NCBI GenBank assembly: GCA_002299465.1
Contig: DBNX01000029.1
Coordinates: 1 to 9,240 of the forward strand
Direction of reading: 5' to 3'
Length of the DNA stretch: 9,240 nucleotides
DNA from: Patescibacteria group bacterium UBA661
GTDB lineage: Bacteria; Patescibacteriota; Minisyncoccia; Phycocordibacterales; UBA918
The translations under genes and the position numbers were made by a program. Each line of letters starts with the position of its first letter. Positions within the stretch are counted from its first letter, which is position 1. This document shows, piece after piece, positions 1-6,303 of this stretch. The notes under the pieces were generated by a model that worked only from the letters and a program-made list of their open reading frames with translations, searched no databases and was not told the DNA's origin.

Positions 1-87
1 GACTGGGAAGTCGGTGAGGTCGGCTTCAACCACTGTATGCTGAACCGTTATTTTTATACGCCTAGTCCAGTTGGTGTTGTACCAATC
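1..87 (-). other. Start of DUF2341-type domain
   Basis: From residue 2035 the protein reads WYNTNWTRRIKITV and then DLTDFPV at the window edge. A W-Y-x-x-x-W opening, an R-[RK]-x-I-x-I strand and a D-[FL]-x-x-FPV turn are the usual beginning of DUF2341, a beta-sandwich found in large bacterial surface proteins and often followed by a LamG-like lectin fold. Only about 28 residues are visible, so the assignment rests on this signature alone. Confidence 0.65.
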
Positions 88-3000
88 GCTACCAACAATT
101 GCATTATTGAAACCGCGCCACAAAGCCGTGGTTGAAGCCGGACCACCAACATCATTCCACTGCAATCCGGGGCTACAAGTGAATCCTTCGGCGTATTGTA
201 ATTTGAAGGCCTGCGAAAGTGCTGGTAGGGTGACATTTTTACTCTGTACTGCCAATCGCAAACGAGTTACTTCATTAAGACTAATAGCTGTCACTGGCGA
301 CATTGGAATATTTTCACCCAAACCAACTGGACCAATTGGCCAAGGATCAGTTGGGGTCAAGAAGCTCCCATTGCCATACCAGCGGTAGTTGCTCTGGGAT
401 AGTTTTGGTTGACGAACCCACGACAATGTCCACTCGTTAAGAGTCGCTGATTGTGTACCTAAAGTGGTTAGTGTGGCCTCTAAACAAATTTGACTGTAAG
501 TGCTGGTGGCTAAGCCGGTTAAGTTAATTGGTGACTGTGACACATCAAAACCAGCCCCATTGCCCGGCAAAACTCCGTTTGGAACGTAAGTATCGCACGT
601 CGTAAAGTTGGTAAAGCGCACTCGTACCCGTACATCAGTACCGGCTGGCTCGGCTGTTGTAAACGAAATGTCACCCCAAGTTGGCTGGTTGGGCACCTTA
701 CCAAAATTAATCGGTTGAGTGCGTACAACGCCTTCACTATACTGAAAACGCTTAGCAGCTAAGTCAAACATCTCAAAGGGTACTGCCAAGACTGAAGACG
801 GACTAGTTTCCAGGGTGTTTTTTGCTGACCAGGCTGAGCCATTCCAAGCTGAGGTCTCTAAAACATCTCTGACATCATCCAAAGCCGCGGTGATAACAGT
901 GCCGTCTCCGGCACGTACCGTACGCACCCAAAATGAATCTAGAATGTTACTGACTGAAATTTCTGGCTCCCAAACATTAGATGACGTGGCTGCTCGGTAG
1001 CGTAAAGCCGCTGTATCACTGTAAGTGGTGATAACTGAATCCGTACGACCGGCTAAAGTTTCAAATATACAATCGACCGGGCGTCCAGTGTTAGCATTGC
1101 CACTGATATCCAACTCCACGAAAGGTGCCCACACCCCCCCATTCCAACGCAACACACCAATATCGCTATCAAAATCAATGTAACATAAAGTCATCTGATC
1201 GGAATCTGTGTCAGCCACCAACCGACCAAATTCAAAATCGTCACCAATGGCTTGCGTCGTGTTTAAGCTAAACTCAGAACCGTTCCAGGTGGTGTAGATA
1301 ATACTACTTAAGGCACCGTTGCTAACAACGATAATGGCTTGATCTCCAGATCTCTCATACTCAACCGCAATTCCTTCCCGACCCACAGCCGAAGCAGAAC
1401 CAAGCACTCGACTCTCCACCCAAGTACTACCATTCCAAACAATCGCTTCGTATTGGGAGCCGGTGTCTCGTGTCACTAACATAATCTCGTCCGAAGTCGG
1501 ATCGGCGGCAAGTTCAACAAAATTACAAGCATTCAACGAGGTGCTGACAACCGTGCTAGTAGCTGACCAAACGCTACCGTTCCAAGTTCTGAACGCTAAA
1601 TCCGTCCCGGCACAAGCCACTGCCATACCATCACCAGAAATACTTTCGTAAGCTACCGCCACACCGCGATGAGTTAATGACAAAGAATTACTGAGCGTCA
1701 CTAAATTACCCCAAGAACCAGTACCAGCATTGTAAACTTGAACGTTTGCCGCATTGTTACTAGAAATTGTCGCCAATAGATACTCATCTCGACCAATCCC
1801 AGCCGCTGTTTGCACCCAGTTAATAGTGCCACCTACCGAAAGAGCGTTCAATTCAGTCCCCCAGGATGTACCATTCCAAAAACGATACCGCGGGGTCTGA
1901 ACTGTCCCCTCACCGTAAGCAATGAGCACTTCTGAACTCGGTGTAGCGTCTACACGCACCTCATCCCCACCACTAGACACCGTACCGATTAAAGTGTTGC
2001 TTACAAATTGACCAGTAAAACTCTGATACCAACTTGGTGTCGCCTGAGCGAGGTCCACTGTCAAACTCTGAGTTGTTGACCAGTCACCAAACTGCCCCGA
2101 CCCGGTAACATCGCTAGCCCGCACTCGCCAGTAATAAGTCACACCATCTATTAAGGCTCCCGCTGACGGGAGTTGGAATCTAATCCGATCTCCTTCCGTA
2201 AAAGGTGATGTATCAGTACTGGAGGCAGTGTTAAAAAATTGTGCACTAGTAATGGAATCGTAAGTAGTGGAAGCGGCGAAGTCAGAAGATGTTGATATGG
2301 AGAATTGGTAAATAATATTAGAACTACCATCTGGGTCATTAGCAGAAAAATCAAAGTGTGGGGTGGTGGAAGCAAAGCGTATGTTATCAAAGGGTGCGTT
2401 AAACATACTGGGAGCATTTGGTCGCTGATTGAATTCTTGCTTCCTCCACAGCAACAAGCTAGCAGCAGTAGTATCGTCTAACGTACCTGCGGCGGCTTCT
2501 TGCGCTGTAGTCACGGTAATTACATCGTTAACCTGCACATTTTCTAATATGAAAACCAGAGCACCTGATGCTTCATTGTGTCCACCCAAGTTTCTGATGT
2601 AGTTAGATTGGGTTCGCGCTCCACTTACCGGCACTCCATTTCTCAAAACTTGAATCCGACTATTAGCACGAGTCACCACCCCGGTTAGGGCATTATTAAA
2701 TGACAGATAATAGTCCCCGGGAGACGTAATTGTTATTTGGTGGTTATTGGTGGTGGTAGAGTGAGTGAAAATAGCAGCGTCCCTAGCATCTTGAGCTGTC
2801 CACTGAATAGCGGCGGCGGCGGCTGGATTCCAGTTGGTTCCTCCGACTAGATTATTGCCACGTAAGGCAATTATTTCTGTCGCTGGCAATCTGCGCACCA
2901 ATAGAGTACCCACTGCACCAGCCGGCACCGTCACCGTGCCCACAGCCCCTTCTCGAAAAGCTGTAACCGACAGCAGCTGATTAGTGGTAGTCGCTACCAC

Positions 3001-6000
3001 TATGCCCGAGAAGTGAATTGAACTATCTGGGTCGCTTTCCGTAGTCGGGAGCTGGGCATAACCTTGATTAAAACGACCACCATCAACCTGTACCCCATTC
3101 AATAAAATTCTACCTAAAATATTTGTGTTATCAGCAGTAGTAGTAAGAGGAATACTGACTTGCACGTGGTAGACACCAGGGTTAGATAAGATTACTTGCT
3201 GCGGATTAACCGAGTTTGAATGTACAAATCCCGTATCTTGTCTCACCTCTGTCCAAGTAAACGGAAACTCTGTCAGTTGGTTTAAGTTCGTTGAATTAGT
3301 GGTTTGTGTTGTTGTCGCCGCAAAAACCCCAACATTGTGTGCCAGATACTCAATATACATAGACGCTTGACCACTGACATTGACAATATCAGCCGCGTTG
3401 ATGGTAGTTAACCCCTGCACGTTTACTGTCACCACATCATTGACCGCAGCGTCTTCCAGCATAAAAAAGACATGGGAAGATGATTCCGAGTGAGTTAATT
3501 GATTAGATATGTAGCCACTACGCCCAAGTCCCTCTGGTAGAGCGACGCCGTTAAGACGCACTTCAATGCCGATACGTGTCCCGCGCGCGTTAGCGTCAGT
3601 TCGTTGGTGTGGTACGTTGACGGCTATGAAGTAATCTCCAGGCTGTCTAATTGTCACCTCCTGACTAGCCGATGAAGTCGAGTGTGTGAAATAAAAATTA
3701 TCTACCGATGAAGTACTCCACTGCAAAGCGCTCGCCGCTTGGTTAAGGTTTGTTCCAGCAACAGTTCTAGTGCCCACAAACCAACCCGCCGCCGCAATCG
3801 CGTCTGAAGCAATCTGCCACTGTCGCAATTCTTGGTGACCATCGAGCGAAAGCGGGCCCAGCAAGAAAAGATACGGGCTGATGTTAGGCGCATCAAAACG
3901 GTACGAAAAAATCCTTTCCTCACCTTCACTCATCACCACCTCTCGCCAGATTATCGCGGTCGCATCGGCCCTGGTCTCTATTAAAGCATCCCCGGCTTCC
4001 GTGATAATAAAACCACGCGGCACCAGCTCTACAACATCGCCGGTAAAAGTACGGTTGGCTTTCACGTTAATTCTCACATCATAGGGTGCTGGTGGGAAAA
4101 TTCGTGTCGGCGCTGTCCGTTCAATTTCAAAAGGAATAAACTCCTCTACCAAAAATGAATTCTCTATTTGGTGCACTAGTTCCCCGTTCGTATTGAAGTG
4201 ACGAAGTTGAATTGTATATTCACCCAGTGCTGTTGTCTCACTAAAATGTGCCAGATAATCCGGCATATCAGTTACGTTGTTTTTGCCACAAAAACCTGAC
4301 TGCTCGACTGGCACCGTATGAAAATAATTGTCAGCAGTAATAACAGTGAGTTCTAAAATAGCATCACAGATGGTATCACCTTCGTCAGTTAGGGCGGCTA
4401 AATTAAAAGTCACGCGGTCTCCCGGGTAATAACGGTCACGCGTAGTATTAACTGCCAACACTCCCCAGTAAAATTCAAACGAATCAATGAACCGTGTATC
4501 ATTTTCATTCACCACCACTTCCAGCAGATAACGTCCGGGTAAGAATTTTTGTGGTTGTTTAGTAAACTCAATGGTCCAGGTTGTGTCGTCGTGCTTACGT
4601 ACTGCTAAAGGCATATCAACAACCGCTCCATCAGAGTTAATTACCCGCACCGCTTCCACTTGATAAACATTTTCGCTAATCAGGGCCGTGGCTAAGCGAC
4701 GTAGAGTACTTTGTTGCGGACTATAACTCATCACAAATTTAGGCAAATCACCAGCCCCAAAATCAACATTCCTGGTGGCAATGCTGTGAAAGCGCGGTTC
4801 AATGAGTGTTCGATCGCTACGGAGTGCGTCTGTACCATAATGCGGGTCGCCCTCCTCATAAAAAGTAGCCGCTGCTACTTCTAACCACAACGCTTCCACG
4901 TAAGCTCGCTTAAGACTAGCGATGTCTCCTACATAAGAAACTCTAACTTCCAGAGTGGCTAGGTCTGCCTGTCGAAGCGGTTGATCAAGGGAAATTAAAT
5001 AATACCCACCATTTAAGCTATTAGATGTCTCATCAGCAATATTGATAAGTGTTCCTGCTCGCCACGGGGCGTCATTGGCGTACCGATAATCAATCACAAT
5101 GTACTGCGGTGTCCCGTCATTCTGCGCTTGCGCTGCTAGTGATAATCGCACTGTGACATTACTGAGAAATTGATCCGACTCAAATTCTGGTAACATAAAC
5201 TGATTAAAGACCAGCGGGTACATTTCACATGGCGATTGCTCTGCGCAGACGGTTAGTGGTGAGAAGCTAACTTCGGTTGGTTCAACCTCTACAACCTCCG
5301 TGGTGGTAGTGTACTCTTCTTCGGTTTCAATCAACACTTCTTCCACCACTTCATTAGTTAAGTCCCCACCCGGTACATTCTCGTTTGTTTCCGTTTCAGC
5401 TGGGGCGCCTTCAGGTGGCTGGGCGTCACTTATTTGTTCTTCTTCAGAATAATTGCTGAGCGCTGGTTCAGCCGGTGCCTGCTCCAGGGCAGCCTCCTCT
5501 GAAACAACTGGGTCAACTGGCGTGCTCGAAATCGGTTCTGTGGTGGTAACGTAAGTAATGGTTGTCTCTTGCAATAATGGCCAACTACCTGTCGACTCCG
5601 TAAATACTCCCCAAATTCCGTTACTAGATACTGGTTCGGAGACATTTTCTGTCGTTTCAGCCGGAACAGTAACTTCGGGTGCTGGTAAATCTGCAGGCGC
5701 TTCAACTGCTGGTGTTGTGATGTCAGCTGCTGGCAAATCAGCTGGCATTTCAACCGCCGGAGCAACTTCTTCCGGCACTCCTGTTGTAGTTTCTGGCAAT
5801 GATTCTTGTGCCGGATAATCTGGCGTTTCAGTTATGCTTGGTTCAGTAATAGTTTCAGAACCACCGATTTCATTATTTTCCGTGGTATCCGTAGTTGGTG
5901 TCTCCGGTGGTGTCGGCAAAGCTGGAGTAAGGGCGGCTAAGTTTATATAAGCAGAATTATTTGCTGAAAATTCTTGAAACAAAGATTCTCCATGCAAATC

Positions 6001-6186
6001 CGAAATTAATGACTGCTGCACAGACTGCCAAGATTCCGATTGAACCGACCCCGGGACAATCAACATCGTCTCGGTTTGCACTCGCGTGCGATCGATTGTC
6101 GCCAACACAAACACACCTATAAACAGGCCCACAAAAGCCCACGCTATAAACGCGGTTGATTTATTGAATACTTGCCATTTAATCAT
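1..6186 (-). CDS. Giant multidomain surface protein, C-terminus cut by window edge
   Basis: One frame stays open from the ATG at 6184-6186 to base 1, giving at least 2062 residues. An in-frame TAG at 6199-6201 with no start codon in between fixes this start; AGGG ten bases upstream is a plausible weak ribosome site. Residues 12-31 are one hydrophobic helix, an anchor or a signal peptide (possible cleavage after VLA, residue 29). Then come an acidic Pro/Thr linker (about 85-300), undefined beta-rich segments (about 305-570), an MG2-like domain (about 575-680), three C1q/TNF-like repeats (about 798-1250), an FN3-like domain (about 1253-1379), eight WNG repeats (about 1386-1812), a beta-sandwich (about 1818-1921), a YRWY module (about 1930-2030) and the start of DUF2341 (2035 on). 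There are only 11 cysteines, mostly in domain-wise pairs, which fits an extracytoplasmic protein. No catalytic motif was recognised. Adhesion or envelope structure is the best guess; the coding call is firm, the role is not. Confidence 0.9.
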   Translation of the reverse strand, partial: MIKWQVFNKSTAFIAWAFVGLFIGVFVLATIDRTRVQTETMLIVPGSVQSESWQSVQQSLISDLHGESLFQEFSANNSAYINLAALTPALPTPPETPTTDTTENNEIGGSETITEPSITETPDYPAQESLPETTTGVPEEVAPAVEMPADLPAADITTPAVEAPADLPAPEVTVPAETTENVSEPVSSNGIWGVFTESTGSWPLLQETTITYVTTTEPISSTPVDPVVSEEAALEQAPAEPALSNYSEEEQISDAQPPEGAPAETETNENVPGGDLTNEVVEEVLIETEEEYTTTTEVVEVEPTEVSFSPLTVCAEQSPCEMYPLVFNQFMLPEFESDQFLSNVTVRLSLAAQAQNDGTPQYIVIDYRYANDAPWRAGTLINIADETSNSLNGGYYLISLDQPLRQADLATLEVRVSYVGDIASLKRAYVEALWLEVAAATFYEEGDPHYGTDALRSDRTLIEPRFHSIATRNVDFGAGDLPKFVMSYSPQQSTLRRLATALISENVYQVEAVRVINSDGAVVDMPLAVRKHDDTTWTIEFTKQPQKFLPGRYLLEVVVNENDTRFIDSFEFYWGVLAVNTTRDRYYPGDRVTFNLAALTDEGDTICDAILELTVITADNYFHTVPVEQSGFCGKNNVTDMPDYLAHFSETTALGEYTIQLRHFNTNGELVHQIENSFLVEEFIPFEIERTAPTRIFPPAPYDVRINVKANRTFTGDVVELVPRGFIITEAGDALIETRADATAIIWREVVMSEGEERIFSYRFDAPNISPYLFLLGPLSLDGHQELRQWQIASDAIAAAGWFVGTRTVAGTNLNQAASALQWSTSSVDNFYFTHSTSSASQEVTIRQPGDYFIAVNVPHQRTDANARGTRIGIEVRLNGVALPEGLGRSGYISNQLTHSESSSHVFFMLEDAAVNDVVTVNVQGLTTINAADIVNVSGQASMYIEYLAHNVGVFAATTTQTTNSTNLNQLTEFPFTWTEVRQDTGFVHSNSVNPQQVILSNPGVYHVQVSIPLTTTADNTNILGRILLNGVQVDGGRFNQGYAQLPTTESDPDSSIHFSGIVVATTTNQLLSVTAFREGAVGTVTVPAGAVGTLLVRRLPATEIIALRGNNLVGGTNWNPAAAAAIQWTAQDARDAAIFTHSTTTNNHQITITSPGDYYLSFNNALTGVVTRANSRIQVLRNGVPVSGARTQSNYIRNLGGHNEASGALVFILENVQVNDVITVTTAQEAAAGTLDDTTAASLLLWRKQEFNQRPNAPSMFNAPFDNIRFASTTPHFDFSANDPDGSSNIIYQFSISTSSDFAASTTYDSITSAQFFNTASSTDTSPFTEGDRIRFQLPSAGALIDGVTYYWRVRASDVTGSGQFGDWSTTQSLTVDLAQATPSWYQSFTGQFVSNTLIGTVSSGGDEVRVDATPSSEVLIAYGEGTVQTPRYRFWNGTSWGTELNALSVGGTINWVQTAAGIGRDEYLLATISSNNAANVQVYNAGTGSWGNLVTLSNSLSLTHRGVAVAYESISGDGMAVACAGTDLAFRTWNGSVWSATSTVVSTSLNACNFVELAADPTSDEIMLVTRDTGSQYEAIVWNGSTWVESRVLGSASAVGREGIAVEYERSGDQAIIVVSNGALSSIIYTTWNGSEFSLNTTQAIGDDFEFGRLVADTDSDQMTLCYIDFDSDIGVLRWNGGVWAPFVELDISGNANTGRPVDCIFETLAGRTDSVITTYSDTAALRYRAATSSNVWEPEISVSNILDSFWVRTVRAGDGTVITAALDDVRDVLETSAWNGSAWSAKNTLETSPSSVLAVPFEMFDLAAKRFQYSEGVVRTQPINFGKVPNQPTWGDISFTTAEPAGTDVRVRVRFTNFTTCDTYVPNGVLPGNGAGFDVSQSPINLTGLATSTYSQICLEATLTTLGTQSATLNEWTLSWVRQPKLSQSNYRWYGNGSFLTPTDPWPIGPVGLGENIPMSPVTAISLNEVTRLRLAVQSKNVTLPALSQAFKLQYAEGFTCSPGLQWNDVGGPASTTALWRGFNNAIVGSDWYNTNWTRRIKITVQHTVVEADLTDFPV
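97..399 (-). other. YRWY module preceding DUF2341
   Basis: Residues about 1930-2030 begin with NYRWYGNGS and PTDPWP, continue with a strand reading VTRLRLAVQ, then FKLQYAEG and ALWRGFNN. I recognise this order (YRWY, RLRL, LQYA, W-R-x-F-N) as a module that often sits just before DUF2341 in candidate-phyla surface proteins; I cannot name a Pfam family for it. It holds the unpaired Cys2004. Confidence 0.5.
424..735 (-). other. Beta-sandwich domain after the propeller
   Basis: Residues about 1818-1921 contain NFGKVPNQPTWGDISFT, an AGTDVRVRVRF strand, a PNGVLPGNGAGFD turn and a final LNEWTLSW strand. The layout resembles the jelly-roll domains that precede DUF2341 in other large surface proteins. 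Cys1864 and Cys1901 lie on facing segments and could form a disulfide. Ligand unknown. Confidence 0.5.
751..2031 (-). repeat. Eight WNG repeats of about 49 residues, probable beta-propeller
   Basis: A W-N-G-[ST]-x-W motif or its degenerate form recurs with its first position at residues 1437, 1487 (GTGSW), 1535, 1584, 1634, 1681, 1734 (SSNVW) and 1781. Spacings are 50, 48, 49, 50, 47, 53 and 47 residues. Each unit ends in the motif after two or three short strands of the type 'GDEVRVDATPS' and 'EVLIAYGEG'. Regular 45-55-residue beta units with a closing aromatic motif are typical of beta-propeller blades, so a seven- or eight-bladed propeller is likely. The repeats have diverged at DNA level. 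No catalytic residues are evident; a binding role is inferred. Confidence 0.7.
2050..2430 (-). other. Fibronectin type III-like domain
   Basis: Residues about 1253-1379 start with RPNAPSMFNAP, contain TTPHFDFSANDPDGS, and end with GVTYYWRVRASD and WSTTQSLTV. The Pro-rich entry, 'DPDG' turn and 'YYWRVRA.D' strand are characteristic of the FN3-like spacer domains of extracellular bacterial proteins. It links the jelly-roll repeats to the propeller. Confidence 0.65.
2437..3795 (-). repeat. Three tandem C1q/TNF-like domains of about 153 residues
   Basis: The motif F-[TV]-H-S followed 10-16 residues later by [VI]-x-I-x-x-P-G-x-Y occurs at residues 833, 987 and 1140, so the spacing is 154 and 153 residues. 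Each copy also has a T/S-N-L/W-N-Q/P block about 20-25 residues earlier (TNLNQAA, TNLNQLT, TNWNPAA). 'NGV' turns follow in all three; the late D-V-[VI]-T-V strand is clear in copies 1 and 3. The 'pG.Y.i' strand followed by an 'nG' hairpin is the pattern of C1q/TNF-like jelly rolls. Such folds often trimerise in other proteins; whether these do is unknown. No cysteines occur in this block. Confidence 0.65.
2810..2824. repeat. Short GCC/GGC trinucleotide run (Ala5)
   Basis: Four consecutive GCC codons and a GCT (minus strand) encode five alanines inside the third jelly-roll repeat. It is a simple-sequence tract that could vary in length by slippage in steps of three bases without breaking the frame. 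Probably incidental. Confidence 0.5.
4147..4464 (-). other. MG2-like (alpha-2-macroglobulin type) beta domain
   Basis: Residues about 575-680 contain VNTTRDRYYPGDRVTFNLAAL, written here as VNTTRDRYYPGD then RVTFNLAAL, followed by DTICDAILELTV and a terminal GEYTIQLRH strand. A strand leading to Y-x-P-G-[DE]-x-[VA] and a later G-x-Y strand is the signature of MG2 domains of macroglobulins. Cys607 and Cys633 lie within it and are well placed for a disulfide. No thioester motif of full-length macroglobulins was seen, so this is an isolated structural module. Confidence 0.5.
5287..5934 (-). other. Acidic Pro/Thr/Glu-rich low-complexity linker
   Basis: Residues about 85-300 are dominated by P, T, E, A, S and V, with runs such as TPPETPTTDTTENNE and VVEEVLIETEEEYTTTTEVV, and no cysteine. 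Directly after the membrane helix, this probably forms an extended stalk that lifts the folded domains off the membrane. One short island (GIWGVFTESTGSWPLL, about residue 190) is more hydrophobic. Stalk function is inferred from composition and position. Confidence 0.7.
5681..5760 (-). repeat. 48-bp direct repeat encoding PADLPA units
   Basis: Two 32-base copies at 5681-5712 and 5729-5760 are similar and offset by exactly 48 bases (16 codons). They encode two related PADLPA[AP] units followed by a T-x-PA stretch in the stalk. In-frame period and similarity suggest a duplicated unit that has diverged. Confidence 0.6.
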
Positions 6187-6196
6187 TACACAACAA

Positions 6197-6200
6197 CCCT
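6197..6200 (-). promoter_or_regulatory. Weak ribosome binding site of giant gene
   Basis: AGGG on the minus strand is separated by ten bases from the ATG at 6186. It is only a partial match to the Shine-Dalgarno core, but it is the only purine-rich block near the start. Confidence 0.35.
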
Positions 6201-6202
6201 AT

Positions 6203-6221
6203 TTTCTACCTTAGGTAGAAA
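6203..6221. promoter_or_regulatory. Palindrome TTTCTACC-TTA-GGTAGAAA in leader
   Basis: Two perfect 8-base arms (6203-6210 and 6214-6221) flank a 3-base centre, ending 17 bases upstream of the giant gene start. Its symmetry and place between a TATAAT box and the start codon would suit a repressor operator. With a 3-base loop it could also form a small RNA hairpin near the ribosome site. No known regulator motif was recognised. Confidence 0.4.
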
Positions 6222-6234
6222 TGGGGCTAATTTT

Positions 6235-6240
6235 ATTATA
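6235..6240 (-). promoter_or_regulatory. Candidate -10 box TATAAT for giant gene
   Basis: The minus strand carries a perfect TATAAT. A -35 box 17-18 bases upstream would fall in the hairpin loop and arm (GACTCC or GGACTC), a poor match to TTGACA, and there is no TGn extension. Initiation would give a leader of roughly 40 bases containing the palindrome. In AT-rich spacer DNA such a hexamer can arise by chance. Confidence 0.35.
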
Positions 6241-6273
6241 CCGCGGACTCTCTTCCGGGAGTCCGCGGTATAA
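6236..6273 (-). terminator. Strong 15-bp hairpin after the cohesin gene
   Basis: Arms 6236-6250 and 6259-6273 are perfectly complementary (core CCGCGGACTC). On the minus strand the loop can close with a C-G pair around a GGAA (GNRA-type) tetraloop. It starts about 30 bases after the cohesin gene stop, the usual place for an intrinsic terminator. The base run after it on the minus strand is AT-rich (AATAAAATTAG) rather than a clean T run; on the plus strand five Ts follow (6276-6280), but no plus-strand gene is there. It could instead protect the mRNA 3' end. Confidence 0.6.
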
Positions 6274-6303
6274 CCTTTTTATGGGGATTATTATTAGACC
6301 TTT

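Larger units (their letters stand above)
6187..6303 (-). other. Intergenic region with hairpin, possible promoter and palindrome
   Basis: This 117-bp gap separates the cohesin gene stop (TAA at 6304-6306) from the giant gene. In transcription order it holds a 15-bp perfect hairpin, a TATAAT box, a small 8-bp palindrome, and AGGG ten bases before the ATG. No ORF or RNA gene is seen. Confidence 0.7.

Noticed and set aside
71..388. 105-codon open frame on the plus strand
   Set aside because: Antisense to the YRWY module of the giant gene; the minus frame is continuous and has recognisable motifs.
2151..2417. 88-codon minus-strand frame rich in Leu and Pro that looks membrane-like
   Set aside because: It overlaps the FN3-like domain of the giant gene in another frame; its apparent hydrophobicity comes from shifted Thr/Ser codons.
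5681..5760. Possible CRISPR-like repeat pair
   Set aside because: Only two imperfect copies, in frame with a coding sequence and with codon-multiple period; this is a protein repeat.
5430..5818. Open frames on both strands with repetitive Gln/Leu/Arg or Ser/Ala/Gly products
   Set aside because: They are off-frame readings of the low-complexity Pro/Thr/Glu stalk; their repetitiveness only mirrors the 48-bp repeat.
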